Source of the DNA: Camellia lanceoleosa
Taxonomy: Eukaryota; Streptophyta; Magnoliopsida; Ericales; Theaceae
Reading direction: 5' to 3'
NCBI GenBank assembly: GCA_025200525.1
Contig: CM045767.1
Span: 121,880,346-121,944,345, forward strand
DNA: 64,000 bases
Position numbers and translations under genes: made by a program. The notes beneath the pieces are model-generated. The model did no database searches. It worked only from the letters and a program-made list of their open reading frames with translations, and was not told where the DNA came from. Numbering within the stretch: the first letter of the stretch is position 1; each line of letters starts with the position of its first letter. Shown here one piece after another: positions 36,799 through 47,530 of the stretch.

Positions 36799-37323
36799 CT
36801 ATTTTTGTCCCGCGTCTCCCTCGTCGTCACTCTTCTCCACTTCGAAGGCGGAAAATGGGAAGTGATCACGTTGGCATAGCGGGAACGCTGAATCAACGCC
36901 CGCTGCTCGGAAAGCTTCCTCAGCTTGAAGTGCCTTGATCCAACCATGTCTAAATCCACGATTTTCACATCAGCAAACTTCCTCGACGAGCATCTCCCTG
37001 GTCTTCTGTATCCCTACTTTCCGCCCTTCATGGAACCCTTTTTCATAGGCCCTCCCCTTTGTGGACTCTATTGTAAACATGCTCGCCGTATCACGATCGG
37101 CAAGTGCAGTACTGATGAGTCGCTGGGTCACCATTTCTTCCACGATTGGGTTAGCCTGTCCGGCTAGTTGTATCTGAGTGGCCTTGACCTTCCTTAGCTC
37201 ACACTCAGCCGCTTCTGCGCGAGATTCCAAGCTTCGAATGTGTTCATCATTCTTCTCTATTTCTCGTCGCGCAGCATGAAGGCGCATGCCGATTTCATAG
37301 GCGGTGTATAGCCCTTTCACCAC
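36799..37323 (-). pseudogene. Duplicate last exon of the element C antisense gene
   Basis: A minus-strand frame begins near 37323 with a coiled-coil-like stretch (RREIEKNDEHIRSLESRAEA). After an in-frame TGA at about 36968 it continues CENRGFRHGWIKAL and an acidic tail ending at 36799. The ENRGF.HGW.KA core and the coiled-coil-plus-acidic-tail plan match the last exon at 38788-39285 (FENRGFKHGWLKAF). So the 3' exon is present twice, separated by array 2. Confidence 0.65.
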
Positions 37324-37900
37324 CCCATGAACGCTCTCTCAAAACACCTCGAAGTCAGGTCGACTAACCATCGACTGTTGTACTTTTGGCGGAAAAATCT
37401 ATCGTGCAAATTCGACCGCCACGTTCGGGTCCCGGATAATAGAATCTGTCTCTGTCATCGGTCTGTTCCTAACGAAAATAGAAAAGCTCAACGGGTGTGG
37501 TGGTCTGCTGGCCTCACTTCATGAACGAAGGGAGCTCCTCCACTGGCGCTTCTCTTTCCTTGGTGACCTGCTTTGTCGATGTGGAGAGTGGCGCCTCTCG
37601 TGCTCTGCAGATGCCCTACCTCTTGTATGGGGAGGCTCGCCACCTCGATTCGTTGATGAGTCCAGCTTCGCCAAAGTCCTGCCTTCTCCCTTACTATTAA
37701 AGAAAAGTCTGGTTGACATTCACACTTTTCCGGCCACGAAAGACGAGCAAAATCGAGTTGCTTTATGAAACCCAGATGGAATCGCTCAACCCCTTTTTAA
37801 TCACTCAAGAGTGCACCCCACTCCCGAGGTGACAGCATCAATACGCGCACTCCAACAACCACCAATATTCAACATTATTGATTCATTCCGATTTAGAAGT

Positions 37901-38425
37901 CCTATTCGGCTTTTAGAGTTTATATATTGGCTAGGGCAAGGGCAGATTTATTAATTTGATCGGCCAAATACTTAAGCCCAATGCTGATCGATTTGTGCTG
38001 CAGCCACTCCATGAACTAGTCCTATTCGACTTTCGGAGCTCATACATTGGTTGGGGCAAGGGTAGATTTATTAATCTGATCGGCCAACTACTTAAGCCCA
38101 ATGTCGATCGATTTATGCCGCAGCCACTCCATGAACTAGTGCTATTCGGCTTTCGGAGTTCATACATTGGCTGGGGCAAGCGGTTATTAATCTAATCGAC
38201 CAAATACCTAAGCGTAATGCTGATCGATTTGTGCCGCAACCACTCCATGAACTAGTCCTATTCGGCTTTCGGAGTTCATACATTGGTTGGGGCAAGGCGG
38301 ATTAATGTCGATCGGCCAAATACCTAAGCCAATGCCGATCGATTTGTGCCGCAGCCACTCCATGAACTAGTCCTATTCGACTTTCGGAGTTCATACATTG
38401 GCCGGGGCAAGGGCATACGACGGGG
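37901..38425. repeat. Tandem array 2 of element C, period about 118 bp, about 4.5 copies
   Basis: Units start CCTATTCGGCTTTCGGAG at 37901, 38021, 38141, 38257 and 38372 (steps of 120, 120, 116 and 115) and contain TTGGCTGGGGCAAGG, GATCGGCCAAATACTTAAG and CAGCCACTCCATGAACTAG. It is unrelated in sequence to array 1. Confidence 0.9.
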
Positions 38426-38787
38426 CCTTGAGTCGATTTACTTGTTCGGTTAAATTAATTGCTAAGTTACACTATTATCTAATCAGCAGCTATGAAGTGG
38501 GATATTTAATCTACTCATCTCATGATCCTACTTCCTATCGGATCGATAGTTAACATGCACAACAGACAGTAACCATTTTATCCAAAGTAGTGAAAAGCAA
38601 AACCCTTCATTAATATCAAAAACTGCGTACAACTTATAGTGAAATGAAAAGAAAATTTTCATTAATAAATTGAGCGCAGATAGTAACTAATTTATACATG
38701 AAAATTTCCTTGAACTAATAAAAATCTACTAAACAAAAACATACATTGAAATTGAAAATACCTGATAAAACTAAAATGTCTCCCAAA

Positions 38788-40910
38788 TCAAGCCTCGGGA
38801 TCAGACTCAAGCGGCTCAACGTCCACTTGCTCGTATGGAATTAGCATGGCCAATGTAACTCCAACGGCTGCAAAGGCTTTGAGCCACCCGTGTTTGAATC
38901 CCCGATTCTCGAATTTGGGGACTTTTTCTATGTAGTTTTCAAGGGCAATGCTCTTTCCAGCCTCAAACGCCACAGAAGCCTCAGAGTCGGCTTTTTCCTT
39001 GGCCTTCTTCAACTCTCCTAACTCGGCCTCCACCTTGGCAAGCGCCTCCTTGGCTAACTTGAGTGATTCTTCGCTCCCGTTTGCCCTCTCCTCAGCGTCG
39101 GATCTGAGCTGGTCAGCAGTCCGAGCCCTTTCCTTCTTAGCTTCGGCTCGAACACTTTCCATTGTGGCTTTCGTCGCCTCGAACTCGGTCCTGCTCCTCT
39201 CACCTTCGACTTCCAACTTCAAGCGGCCAATTCTTTCAATGGCATCATGATGGCGGCGGCCTAGTTCGGCTATCCTTCCAACCGTCTGCAAAACAAGGAG
39301 TTGGGATCGTCACATACTAAGAAATATCGTATGCAAACCAAACAAAGAGTAAAAAAGATCAAGTCACATACCAGAAGGGCCGACTGGGCAGCTAATGCTA
39401 TTGCTACCAAATCCGGCTCGGCACGAAAGGTTGCCTTGTCAGCCGGCTAGGGCGAGGCGATAAGCTTCGAGCCACAATGGGATCTTTCAGCAAGCGCTTG
39501 AAGAAGATCAGCATGTTTTTTGTCTTTGGTTCGACAACAAAAGGAGCAACCACACCTGACTCCTCTAAGCATGGCCGTTTGTCAGCGGGGCCCTCCTTAG
39601 AGCCGGCCTCGCTCTCTGCGGTACATTTTTCTCCCCGATCTTCTGAAATTGGCCATTCCTCTGTCATCGGTTTCTCGGCATCCTTCTCCGTTTTGGCCGC
39701 ACGAGCTCGAGCCGTTTCTTCCACTATAATGGGTTCGGAAGATTCAATCGAGGCAGGTCCAGAACGGGTGGCCTTGGCTTTCCGTCGAGCAGCCATGTGT
39801 TCAGCGTTTCTCTTTTGTGCCAACTGCGTGAGGCAGGCTTTCCCCGGCCATGCCCTCAGAATAAGCGCCGGGAAGGTGTCCCAAATTTGTAAAAATATCT
39901 TCAAAGGAGACGTCCCCTCGGCCTGATGTGGATGGAGAGTCGGACGAGTTGAGTCCGGCTTCCTCAAAGGTCGAATTAAGAGCTTCGTCAATCTTTGCCG
40001 CCAGTTGGTTCGGGTCCTCGGCGATTGGTTCAGCCGCTTGTTCTTCTACTTGTTCCAAATCAGATGCTTCTAAACCAATCTGTCTCAAGTTTTTGAAGCT
40101 TGGGAAGATAAGGGCTGCAAAATGGTTGTCACCTTTCGGGATCAGAATGTTGTTTGCTGCCGAAAATGTCATGTAACTCGGCTCGTACTGCAGAAGAATG
40201 TGGGCCGCCCTCTCTTGTTTTTCGAAGAATATCAGCGCGGTTTTGATTTCTGCAAGTATAGCGTCATCGTCTGAGACCAACACTTTCTTCAAGTCGCTTC
40301 CTGCATAAAAAAATCGATTAGATGTATATAGGGTCGAATTCAGATATGGAAATAACAGAAACAAAAATGATCTAATCGGCCACCTGGTTCGCCTTTTCGC
40401 CTTGGCACAGGGTCCAGGTTATCTTCACCTTCACCGAATTCCCAATTGCCGCGGACGATGACCATCACGTCATCGACTTGCTTGCCAGAGCTGGCAAGCA
40501 TCGTCACTAAGTGATGATCAGTATCCTTGGCTCTAAGAAAGTAGCGTCCTAATGCCCGATGATTTGGCTAGGACATACTTGATCTTGACGGTGGGTATAC
40601 CTAAATTAATCCTAAGACGTCGATTTAGTTCTACGATTCCCATTATGATACAAAAGAAATTCACATTGGGCCGGGAAGGGATTAGACCCCAGTATCGTAG
40701 AACGGCCCTCAAAAATGGATGAAGGGGAAAGCGGACTCCACTCTCAGCAATTGACAGGAGGGGAAAGACGATTGTACTCTCGTCATCCCTCTCCATATCA
40801 GTGGTCATGTCTGCCAAAAGTGATAGATGGACGTCATCGGGGATGGAAAAATGGCGACGAAAGTCAAAGATTCGGTCCGCTGAAAGGAGCTCCTTCAGAT
40901 ATTTTGCCAT
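38788..40910 (-). pseudogene. Antisense 'putative gypsy type transposon' (Transposase_28-like) gene of element C, three exons
   Basis: Minus-strand exon 1 (40910-40384) opens MAKYLKELLSADRIF and carries GVRFPLHPFLRAVLRYWGL and IMGIVELNRRLRINLGIP, the core of the family Pfam calls putative gypsy type transposon. Exon 2 (40300-39372) has FFYAGSDLKKVL, an acidic linker and basic patches. Exon 3 (39285-38788) is a long coiled coil ending in FKHGWLKAF and an acidic tail. Donor/acceptor pairs are AG/GTGGCC with TTATGCAG, and TG/GTATGT with TTTTGCAG. Frameshifts near 40560 and 39850 break it. Such antisense extra genes behind pol are known in Tat elements; their function is not established. Confidence 0.75.
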
Positions 40911-41267
40911 CTTGGCCAGCCCAAGGATTATGGAAAACTAAAAGCAAACAAGGAAACGGGATCGAAAGTGAAGGAGAAGAAAACTTACAGGGGGCGAAGG
41001 GAAAAACGAGAAACAAGGAGTTGCAGAAGCCGCGAAGTGAAGGAGTTGCACTAGAAGGCGAACCAGATATCTTTGAGTATTCAAAACATACACTCGAAGA
41101 GACAATTTCAAATCACATTAAATGGAGGCAGTGTATGAAGGGGAGGGAAAGCGTTACAATGACCAAAAAGCATGTACGCATTTTAACACGCATTGGGAAA
41201 AGGGTTAACCGCCGAATTTTTGACTTCCCAGGCTAGAAGCCAAACACGCCGACTAACCGATGTTAGT

Positions 41268-41286
41268 GGGGTGTTTGGGGGGCAAT
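41268..41286 (+). other. Polypurine tract of element C
   Basis: A G-rich run (GGGGTGTTTGGGGGGCAAT) directly precedes the 3' LTR, the expected plus-strand primer position. Confidence 0.75.
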
Positions 41287-41701
41287 TGTGGGAGCTGAAT
41301 TTAGCTGGATCAATAGGGACAAATGGACCCGTCCAGTCCGGAACGTAACCTCTATTTGGCATTGATCCTAGTCAATCGAAGAGCCGAATAAAATAATCGG
41401 CACTCCAGCCAGTAGAATAAAGGCCGAGTAGAAGTACATGTAAAGGATCAAGAATGGGCCTGGCCCCTAAGGCCCAAAGAGAACACTATAAATACGGGAT
41501 CATTAGTCAGAGAAAGGTATATGAAAACTAGTGAACTTAACTTAAGATACAAGTAATCAAGAGAGAGTATACATTGACTTATCCGCCGGAGTGCTAATTT
41601 TGGCACCCCCGACCGAAGTGTTCATTCCTTTTCAGGTGGCTAGCTGAGAATCACAAGCATCCCCCAAGACTGGAAGAGTATTTCCAAACCATTCCCCCAC
41701 A
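41287..41701 (+). mobile_element. 3' LTR of element C
   Basis: 415 bp, matching the 5' LTR with about 35 differences by eye; TATAAATA at 41487-41494. AAACT follows as target duplication. Confidence 0.93.
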
Positions 41702-41814
41702 AAACTCATTCATCAAACAAATTTGCCACACTCAAATCATAATTTCAAAACTCACAAACTCAAAATACAACTCTATTTACAAATCATATTTAGAAAACTC
41801 TACCAAACACAACC
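41702..41814. mobile_element. MITE, right part
   Basis: Continuation of the MITE that starts at 29388. It ends TACCAAACACAACC, after which the element B LTR resumes at AAAGTTTTTGGG exactly where the left LTR continues. Confidence 0.55.
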
Positions 41815-42278
41815 AAAGTTTTTGGGCCAAAAAGTCACTTTATAATATCTGTTAGCAGCGTGGTCGCTCGAGCGAAGAAAGCTTGGCTCAAGCATACACA
41901 AGAAGCTCCTAGAATCTCTGAAAATCGTGTAGTTCACTCGAGCGAAGAAAAGCTCGCTCGAGCGAGCATGCTTCCAGTACAAAAACGCAAAATTCAAACA
42001 GGTATAACTCTCTCATCCGGACTCCATTTAGGGTCGTTCTCGTGTCCAAATTGAAGCCCCAAAAGTAAATTTTCCGATGGTTCTAGCCTCACATCAAGAT
42101 TCAAAGTATGGAGAAAAAAAATAATGAAAGAGTGAAAACTACTCAATAACAATTATTCAAATTTGGAGTTTCTTATTCAATCTTACCCAACCACTATGAT
42201 AACATCTCAACTAAGTCTCAAATATCAACTAAGGAGGTTTTCAATCAAGATAATCAAATAGTCAAATTATAGTTTCCA
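41815..42278 (-). mobile_element. 5' LTR of element B, second segment
   Basis: Parallels 23376-23835, including the CTCGAGCGA motif cluster (41862-41970), and loses similarity after AGTTTCCA at 42278. Confidence 0.85.
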
Positions 42279-44640
42279 TCAAAAGCAGAAATGCAGTGCT
42301 ACAAAAAATCAAATATTCAAACTGATAAAATTAATAAATTTGATTTTTATTTATTCAATTTAAATCTTTCTTTTACATCTCAATATCCAATTTTAACTTT
42401 TAAAAATATTTAAAGTTTATCTAAAAAAATCTAATTTGAAAATATCTCCTACCATCAAATATTAAATCAATAAAACCCACATGTTTATCATATATCTAAC
42501 TCACATTATAACTTATCTAAATAATAATAATTAAAAACAAATAGAAATCATAGATAAATTAAATTGGGAAAAAAAAATAGAAACCTACAACTCCATCTTA
42601 AATAAATTTAAAAAAAAAAAAAACCAAATAGAAACCACACAACGATAAAAAAAAAATAAAAATAAAAAGATAAGAATTTAGATATGGATCTCAAAAAAAT
42701 ATGACAATAGCTAAATTTGAATTATGATTTAGTAATATAATTATCTATTTTTCTTATGTATATCTATTAAAATTTTAAATCCTTTAATGGGATAAATTAA
42801 TCAATTTTTAAGTCTTATTCAAAGAATAATCTGATTAGTCATTCCAACTCCTAGACTTCGTGACCACTGGCGGATGAGCTAACAGATTGGATTAAGTGAA
42901 GTCGAAGTTGTTAGAGGTAACATTCTCTCATTCCATAAATTTATTTGTTTTTTAATTTTATTTTTTTCCATGTATGATTCTGTTTCTCTGCTTTGGTTTG
43001 ATTTTGGTTTCGGTTTTGGTTTTGGTTTGGTTTCTGTTTCGGTTTGGTTTTGATTTCGATTTTAGTGAGATTTATGCGTTTGTTTACAGATTTGCATAGT
43101 AGAGAAGAATTATTGGTGATTATGGTTGCAATTGAAATATCTATGTCCGTTCTGTGCTAAGGATTTTGATCAAATTTTATTTTCTTCAATGAAGACCATA
43201 AAATTGAAGTAAAAAAAATGGGTATCAAAATTTTTTATTTTTTATTGTCATTTTATTTTATAGAAAATTTGAAAATTCATTGAGAATTCAAGATTTTACT
43301 ATAACATTAGGTAAATTTAAAACTTTTAAATATCATTGTGTTATTTATTTTTATCCTTTTTCTATCCCATTATACAATTACAGTTATTTGTTAGTTTGTT
43401 AATTATAATTCAATTAATTGAAAATAAAAGTTTAATATAACTTTTCATATATATTATAGTTAATTTGTTACGGCTATAGTTGTATATAATAGCATAATAT
43501 ATAGAGATAATCTCTAAATATAATTTTTATTTTTTTATGTGATTAAATAGTACATCTTAAATAGTATATAGAGGAGTTAGATGACTACTTTTATCTCTAA
43601 AATCTCAATCTGTTTTTTTTTTTTACTTTCTAATTTTTAAATTGAAACATCAATTGTTTATATCCATAAAACAAATCTGATAAACACATATCTAAAAGCT
43701 TCACTTTTTTTTTTTTTTTTTTTTTTAATATGTAGGATATTTACAAATGGAAATGTTTGACACCTTAAATTTTTTTTTCCCCATAATCTGACTTATAATT
43801 ATGAGAAGAGAATTAATTAAATTATACATTTGAACCAACCACATGCTCAAATTTTGACTATTTCAAGATGTTATTTCAGTATAATTTCAATTAAGAGAAA
43901 TTTCAACCCTTAATTTTTTTTCTTTTTATCAAATTGTAATTTGATGAAAATTTAAAAAGATGAAATGTTGAAAATTATTGTTTTTTCCATCAAAATTAGT
44001 GAAAAGAAAAAAAAATTAGGATAAGAATGAAATTTTTTAAAAATTGATAAAAATTTAATGAAAAAGTTAAAGTAATTCATATAAAATGAAAAATTATATT
44101 CAAATTTGAAATCAAATTAGATTAAAAAAATTAAAAGAAAATGATGAAAGTTTGAAAATATTTTGAAACCTTCTTATCATTAAATATTAGAAATCCATGT
44201 GTGTATTATATTCATATTGTATTTTTAGTTATGAAATTGAAATAAAATGAAATGTAACTTAAATTATTGGATTAATAATAGAAACATCATACTAATTATT
44301 GTTAAATATTACTCCACTTCACATTTAATAATAAATTGTATATTTGTCTTAATTATAACTTTTAAATTTGTATATTTTCATAACAAGAAAAAAAATTTAA
44401 TAACTCATTTAATCACATTTAATTAGATTTAACTTTTTTAATACAAATTATCATAGTTGCACTAATTAGACTTATATATATATATTTAAATTTTTTAAAC
44501 TAATAATTTAAAAGTTATAAACATAAAAGTTAACTTATAAATTTTATGTATATCACAAGATTAAAAAATTAAATTATTTCAAGATAATTATAATAACTTT
44601 TTAATTTATAAAATCTTGTGCATATACGGGTTACCACTAG
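42279..44640. mobile_element. AT-rich region ending in a Helitron 3' terminus
   Basis: The end reads GTGCATATACGGGTTACCACTAG followed by T: a short hairpin, then CTAG|T as in Helitrons. The 5' end was not found. A less AT-rich patch (42840-43130) with a GTTTT/GGTTTC run looks like an exon-intron fragment, but no protein was recognised. A poly-T run lies near 43705-43727. Confidence 0.45.
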
Positions 44641-45882
44641 TGTTATTATATAAGAAAAATGAACTTTCTAGTGAAAAGGCTTGTGAGACCTCCAAAGGCT
44701 CATCCTACTTTTCTTAATTTATTTAATTTTAAACAATTAAAAAATCTCATTTGGTTAGCTTTTATTTGATAATCTCATATCGAAGAAAAATGAAAAAAAT
44801 GAGTTATTTTACTCATATAAAGAGAATCATATACTTCCATCCCATTTAGTGAGGAGTCTTATGAGAGTTTCAATATCTCATATTAATTTTTTGATTTTCT
44901 TAATTTTAAACAATTAAGAAAATCTCCATTAGTTAGCTTTTATTTGATAATCCCACATCGGGGGAAAAAAAAAAGGAAAAAATGAGTTATTTTACTTATA
45001 TAAAGTGGATCTTATATTCTCATCCCCATTTAATATCGTAGTGTTGTACATGTTTCAATTCAATATACTTTAAGTTTTAAAAGTTTTGATTAATTAATTA
45101 TGACCTAACCGATTAGGCTAAATGATTTTTGATTTGATTGATTTGTTGGTTTAACCGTAATTTTTGCGATTTTATCTGAAGAAGTTTTATTAACTATCCA
45201 TCTTGATTAAACAACCAACGTATTACATCAGTATTTATATAAATAACTAGCTACACTAACTAACTAACCATACACTAACAAACTAACCACTCTTCTAAGA
45301 AACTCTGTTATCTGTTATACAACTATACAATCTAACTAACATACATCACTCAAGGTACACTTGCACTAGCTTAGCCTTTCATCTGATCATCTGATGCTAT
45401 ATCTTTATCATTATCAAAATATATTGATTAGATTTATTTGATTCAAAATAAACTAAAGATTGATCTGATTAAATATTGAAAAACATAATTATTAACTTTT
45501 ATTTTATAATCCCACATCAGAAAAAGAAAAAAAAAAGTGAGTTATTTTACTTATATAAATGAATCTTAATAGTATAGTATTGTGTACTTCAATTCAAGAC
45601 AGTTTAAATTTTAAAATTAAAATAATATTTAAAAGTTTTAATTAATTAATTTTTGTATAAGTTGGTTAGTCATTTGACCTAACTGATTAGGCTGAACCAT
45701 TTTAGATTTGACCGATTTGCCGGTTTAATCGCGTCATATTGATTTTATTAATTTTAAACAATTAAAAAATTTTCCATTGGCTAACTTCCATTTAACCATA
45801 TAAAAATAAAATTCTGATTAGTTTATGATTTATTTTATAATCCCACATCGGAAGAAGAAGAAAAAGAAAAATTGTTTCACTA
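44641..45882 (+). mobile_element. Helitron-like fragment with snRNA-type promoter modules
   Basis: It begins with a decayed Helitron 5' end (TTATTATATAAGAAAAATG) directly after the CTAG|T of the preceding element. It contains repeated blocks of AATTTTAAACAATTAAGAAAATC, then a CCCACATCG-type word, an A/G-rich run, and a TATATAAA box. No protein is encoded. Confidence 0.5.
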
Positions 45883-47337
45883 TCTATCTATATATTATAT
45901 AAGGAAAATAGGATTTTTAGGGAGAAGCCTTCTAGCAGTTCTATCGGGAGAGACTTCTTCTACATTGGCTAGCTTTCATTTAATTTTTATTTTACAATCC
46001 CACATAGTTTTGATTTTAAAAATAATTTTGTATGAGATTTTGAAACTCTTATAATATTTAATTTTAAAATAATTGCAATCCCACATCAAGAAAAGAAAGA
46101 AAAAATGACTTGTTTCACTTATATAAAATAAATCTTATAAAGGGAGTTTTAAGGGAGAAGCCTCCTAGAAGCTCCAAACATTCGTTCTAAAATTATTAAA
46201 TTTTTTTAATTTTAAACAACTAAGAAAATTCTTATTGGCTGCTTTCCATTTACCTTTTGTTTTATAATCTCAAATTAGGGGGGAAAAAAAAAGGAAAAAG
46301 TAAATTGTTTTATTTATATAAAGTGAATCTTATACTCCAATTTCTATAAATTATTGAAATTTCTTAATTTTAAGGGCAAATTACAAACACCCCCCTCGAG
46401 GTTTGGTGAAAATACAAATTCCCCCCTGAGGTTTGAGAAATTACATCCCGCCCCCTGAGGTTTATATTTTCATAACAAATTGCCCCATGAGGTTTTTATT
46501 TTCATACAAATTCCCCCCTAATTTTCCCTAATTTATTATGAAAATTTGACACTCAAGGGGGAATTTGTAATTTCTCAAACCTCAGGGGGGAATCTATATT
46601 TTCACTAAACCTCAAGGGGGTGTTTGTAATTTACCCTAATTTTAAATAATTAAGAAAATCTCCATTGGTTAATTTTCATTTAACTTTTATTTTATAATCC
46701 CACATTGGGAAAAGAAGGAAAAAAATGAATTGTTTCATTTATATAAAGTGAATCTTATGCTCCCATTTATATAAGCAAAAAAAGATTTTTAGTAAGAAGC
46801 CCTATAACCAATAACAATTGTTTTTGATTTTCTTAATTTTAAATAATTAAGAAAATCTCCATTAGTTAGCTTTCATTTAACTTTTATTTTACAATCTCAC
46901 ATAGACTTTTTGATTTTAAAAATAATTTTGTATGAGATTTTGAAACTCTCATAATATTTAACTTTAAAATAATTACAATCTCACATCAAGAAAAAAAAAT
47001 AAAAAATGAGTTGTTTCACTAATATAAAGTGAATTTTATACTCTCATTTAATATTATAGTATTGTGCATGTTTCAGTTTAAGATGGTTTAAACTTTAAAA
47101 TAAAATTTAAAGGTTTTAATTAATTAGTTTTGTTGTAAATTAGTTGCTCTTTTAACTTAGCCGATTAGGCTGAATCGTATTTGATTTGACCGATTAACTG
47201 GTTTGACCTTATTAAAAATTGAACGACTAAGATTGCTTGATTAAAAATGAACTTTTCGTCTAAACAACTATTAACTTTTATTTAATATCCCACATCAGGA
47301 AAATGAGGAAAAAAAATGAGTTGTTTCACTATATAAA
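44772..47337 (+). promoter_or_regulatory. Array of USE + TATA modules (plant snRNA promoter-like)
   Basis: The plant snRNA Upstream Sequence Element is RTCCCACATCG. Perfect or near copies lie at 44950-44960 (perfect), 45509, 45840 (perfect), 46078, 46697 and 47287, with weaker ones at 44772, 46267 and 46978. TATATAAA or a variant follows after 36, 32, 31, 32 and 32 bp for the strong ones at 44950, 45509, 46078, 46697 and 47287; at 45840 a Helitron end interrupts. Weak copies have spacings of 31-37. Known Pol II snRNA promoters have about 33-35 bp between the two boxes and Pol III ones about 23-25, so this fits Pol II type. No snRNA was recognised downstream; promoter activity is inference. 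Confidence 0.55.
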
Positions 47338-47530
47338 CCTTATGCTCTCATTTAATATTATAGTGTTGTGTATGTTTCAGTTCAAGACAATTTAAATCTT
47401 AAAATTAAAATAAAATTTAAAAGTTTTAATTGATTAATTTTTGTATAAGTTGGTTGGTCCTTTGACCTAGCCGATAGGGTGTACCGTTTTCGGTTTGACT
47501 GATTCGCTGGTTTAACCGTGATTTTAGCGA
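45100..47530 (+). repeat. Dispersed block: GACCTAACCGATTAGGCTGAA ... GGTTTAACCG
   Basis: A block of about 150 bp recurs near 45047-45170, 45590-45735, 47055-47215 and 47350-47540. Each starts with a TAGTGTTGTGTATGTTTCAGT-like word, passes AAAGTTTTAATTAATTA and ends in the CCGATTAGGC / TTTGACCGATT / GGTTTAACCG triplet. It always follows a USE-TATA module, so it may be the transcribed part of the unit. Confidence 0.65.

Larger units (their letters stand above)
29761..41701 (+). mobile_element. Element C: full-length Tat-lineage gypsy retrotransposon
   Basis: LTRs of 413 and 415 bp start TGTGGGAG and end in CTACA or CCACA, flanked by perfect AAACT copies (29756-29760, 41702-41706). Inside, on the plus strand, are primer site, gag, protease, RT, two RNase H domains and integrase, then two tandem arrays, an antisense spliced gene and a purine tract. 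I count by eye about 35 differences between the LTRs (about 91% identity), mostly transitions, as expected for an old methylated copy. All coding parts are broken by stops or frameshifts. Confidence 0.93.
21421..42278 (-). mobile_element. Element B: Tekay-like chromovirus remnant, gag only
   Basis: Two LTRs of about 2.4 kb lie at 21421-23835 and 27372-42278; the second is split by nested insertions between 29388 and 41814. The minus strand has a primer site next to the right LTR and gag after it. The internal part is only about 3.5 kb and shows no protease, RT or integrase, so pol was lost or the family is non-autonomous. No clear target duplication was found, and the right border near 42278 is uncertain. 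Confidence 0.8.

Noticed and set aside
37931..38295. Open frames on both strands
   Set aside because: By-products of tandem array 2; no motif beyond the repeat.
35716..38425. Regular repeats as a possible CRISPR array
   Set aside because: Units are contiguous without unique spacers, and the DNA is a plant retrotransposon.
39477..39926. Plus-strand open frame of 149 codons
   Set aside because: It mirrors exon 2 of the antisense gene of element C; serine/alanine-rich wording comes from the opposite strand.
40715..41236. Plus-strand open frame of 173 codons
   Set aside because: Overlaps exon 1 and the leader of the antisense gene; no recognised domain.
44772..47337. A true U-snRNA gene behind a USE-TATA module
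   Set aside because: No Sm site with flanking stems and no U1, U2, U4, U5 or U6 core was found within 250 bp of any module; only the promoter-like part is supported.
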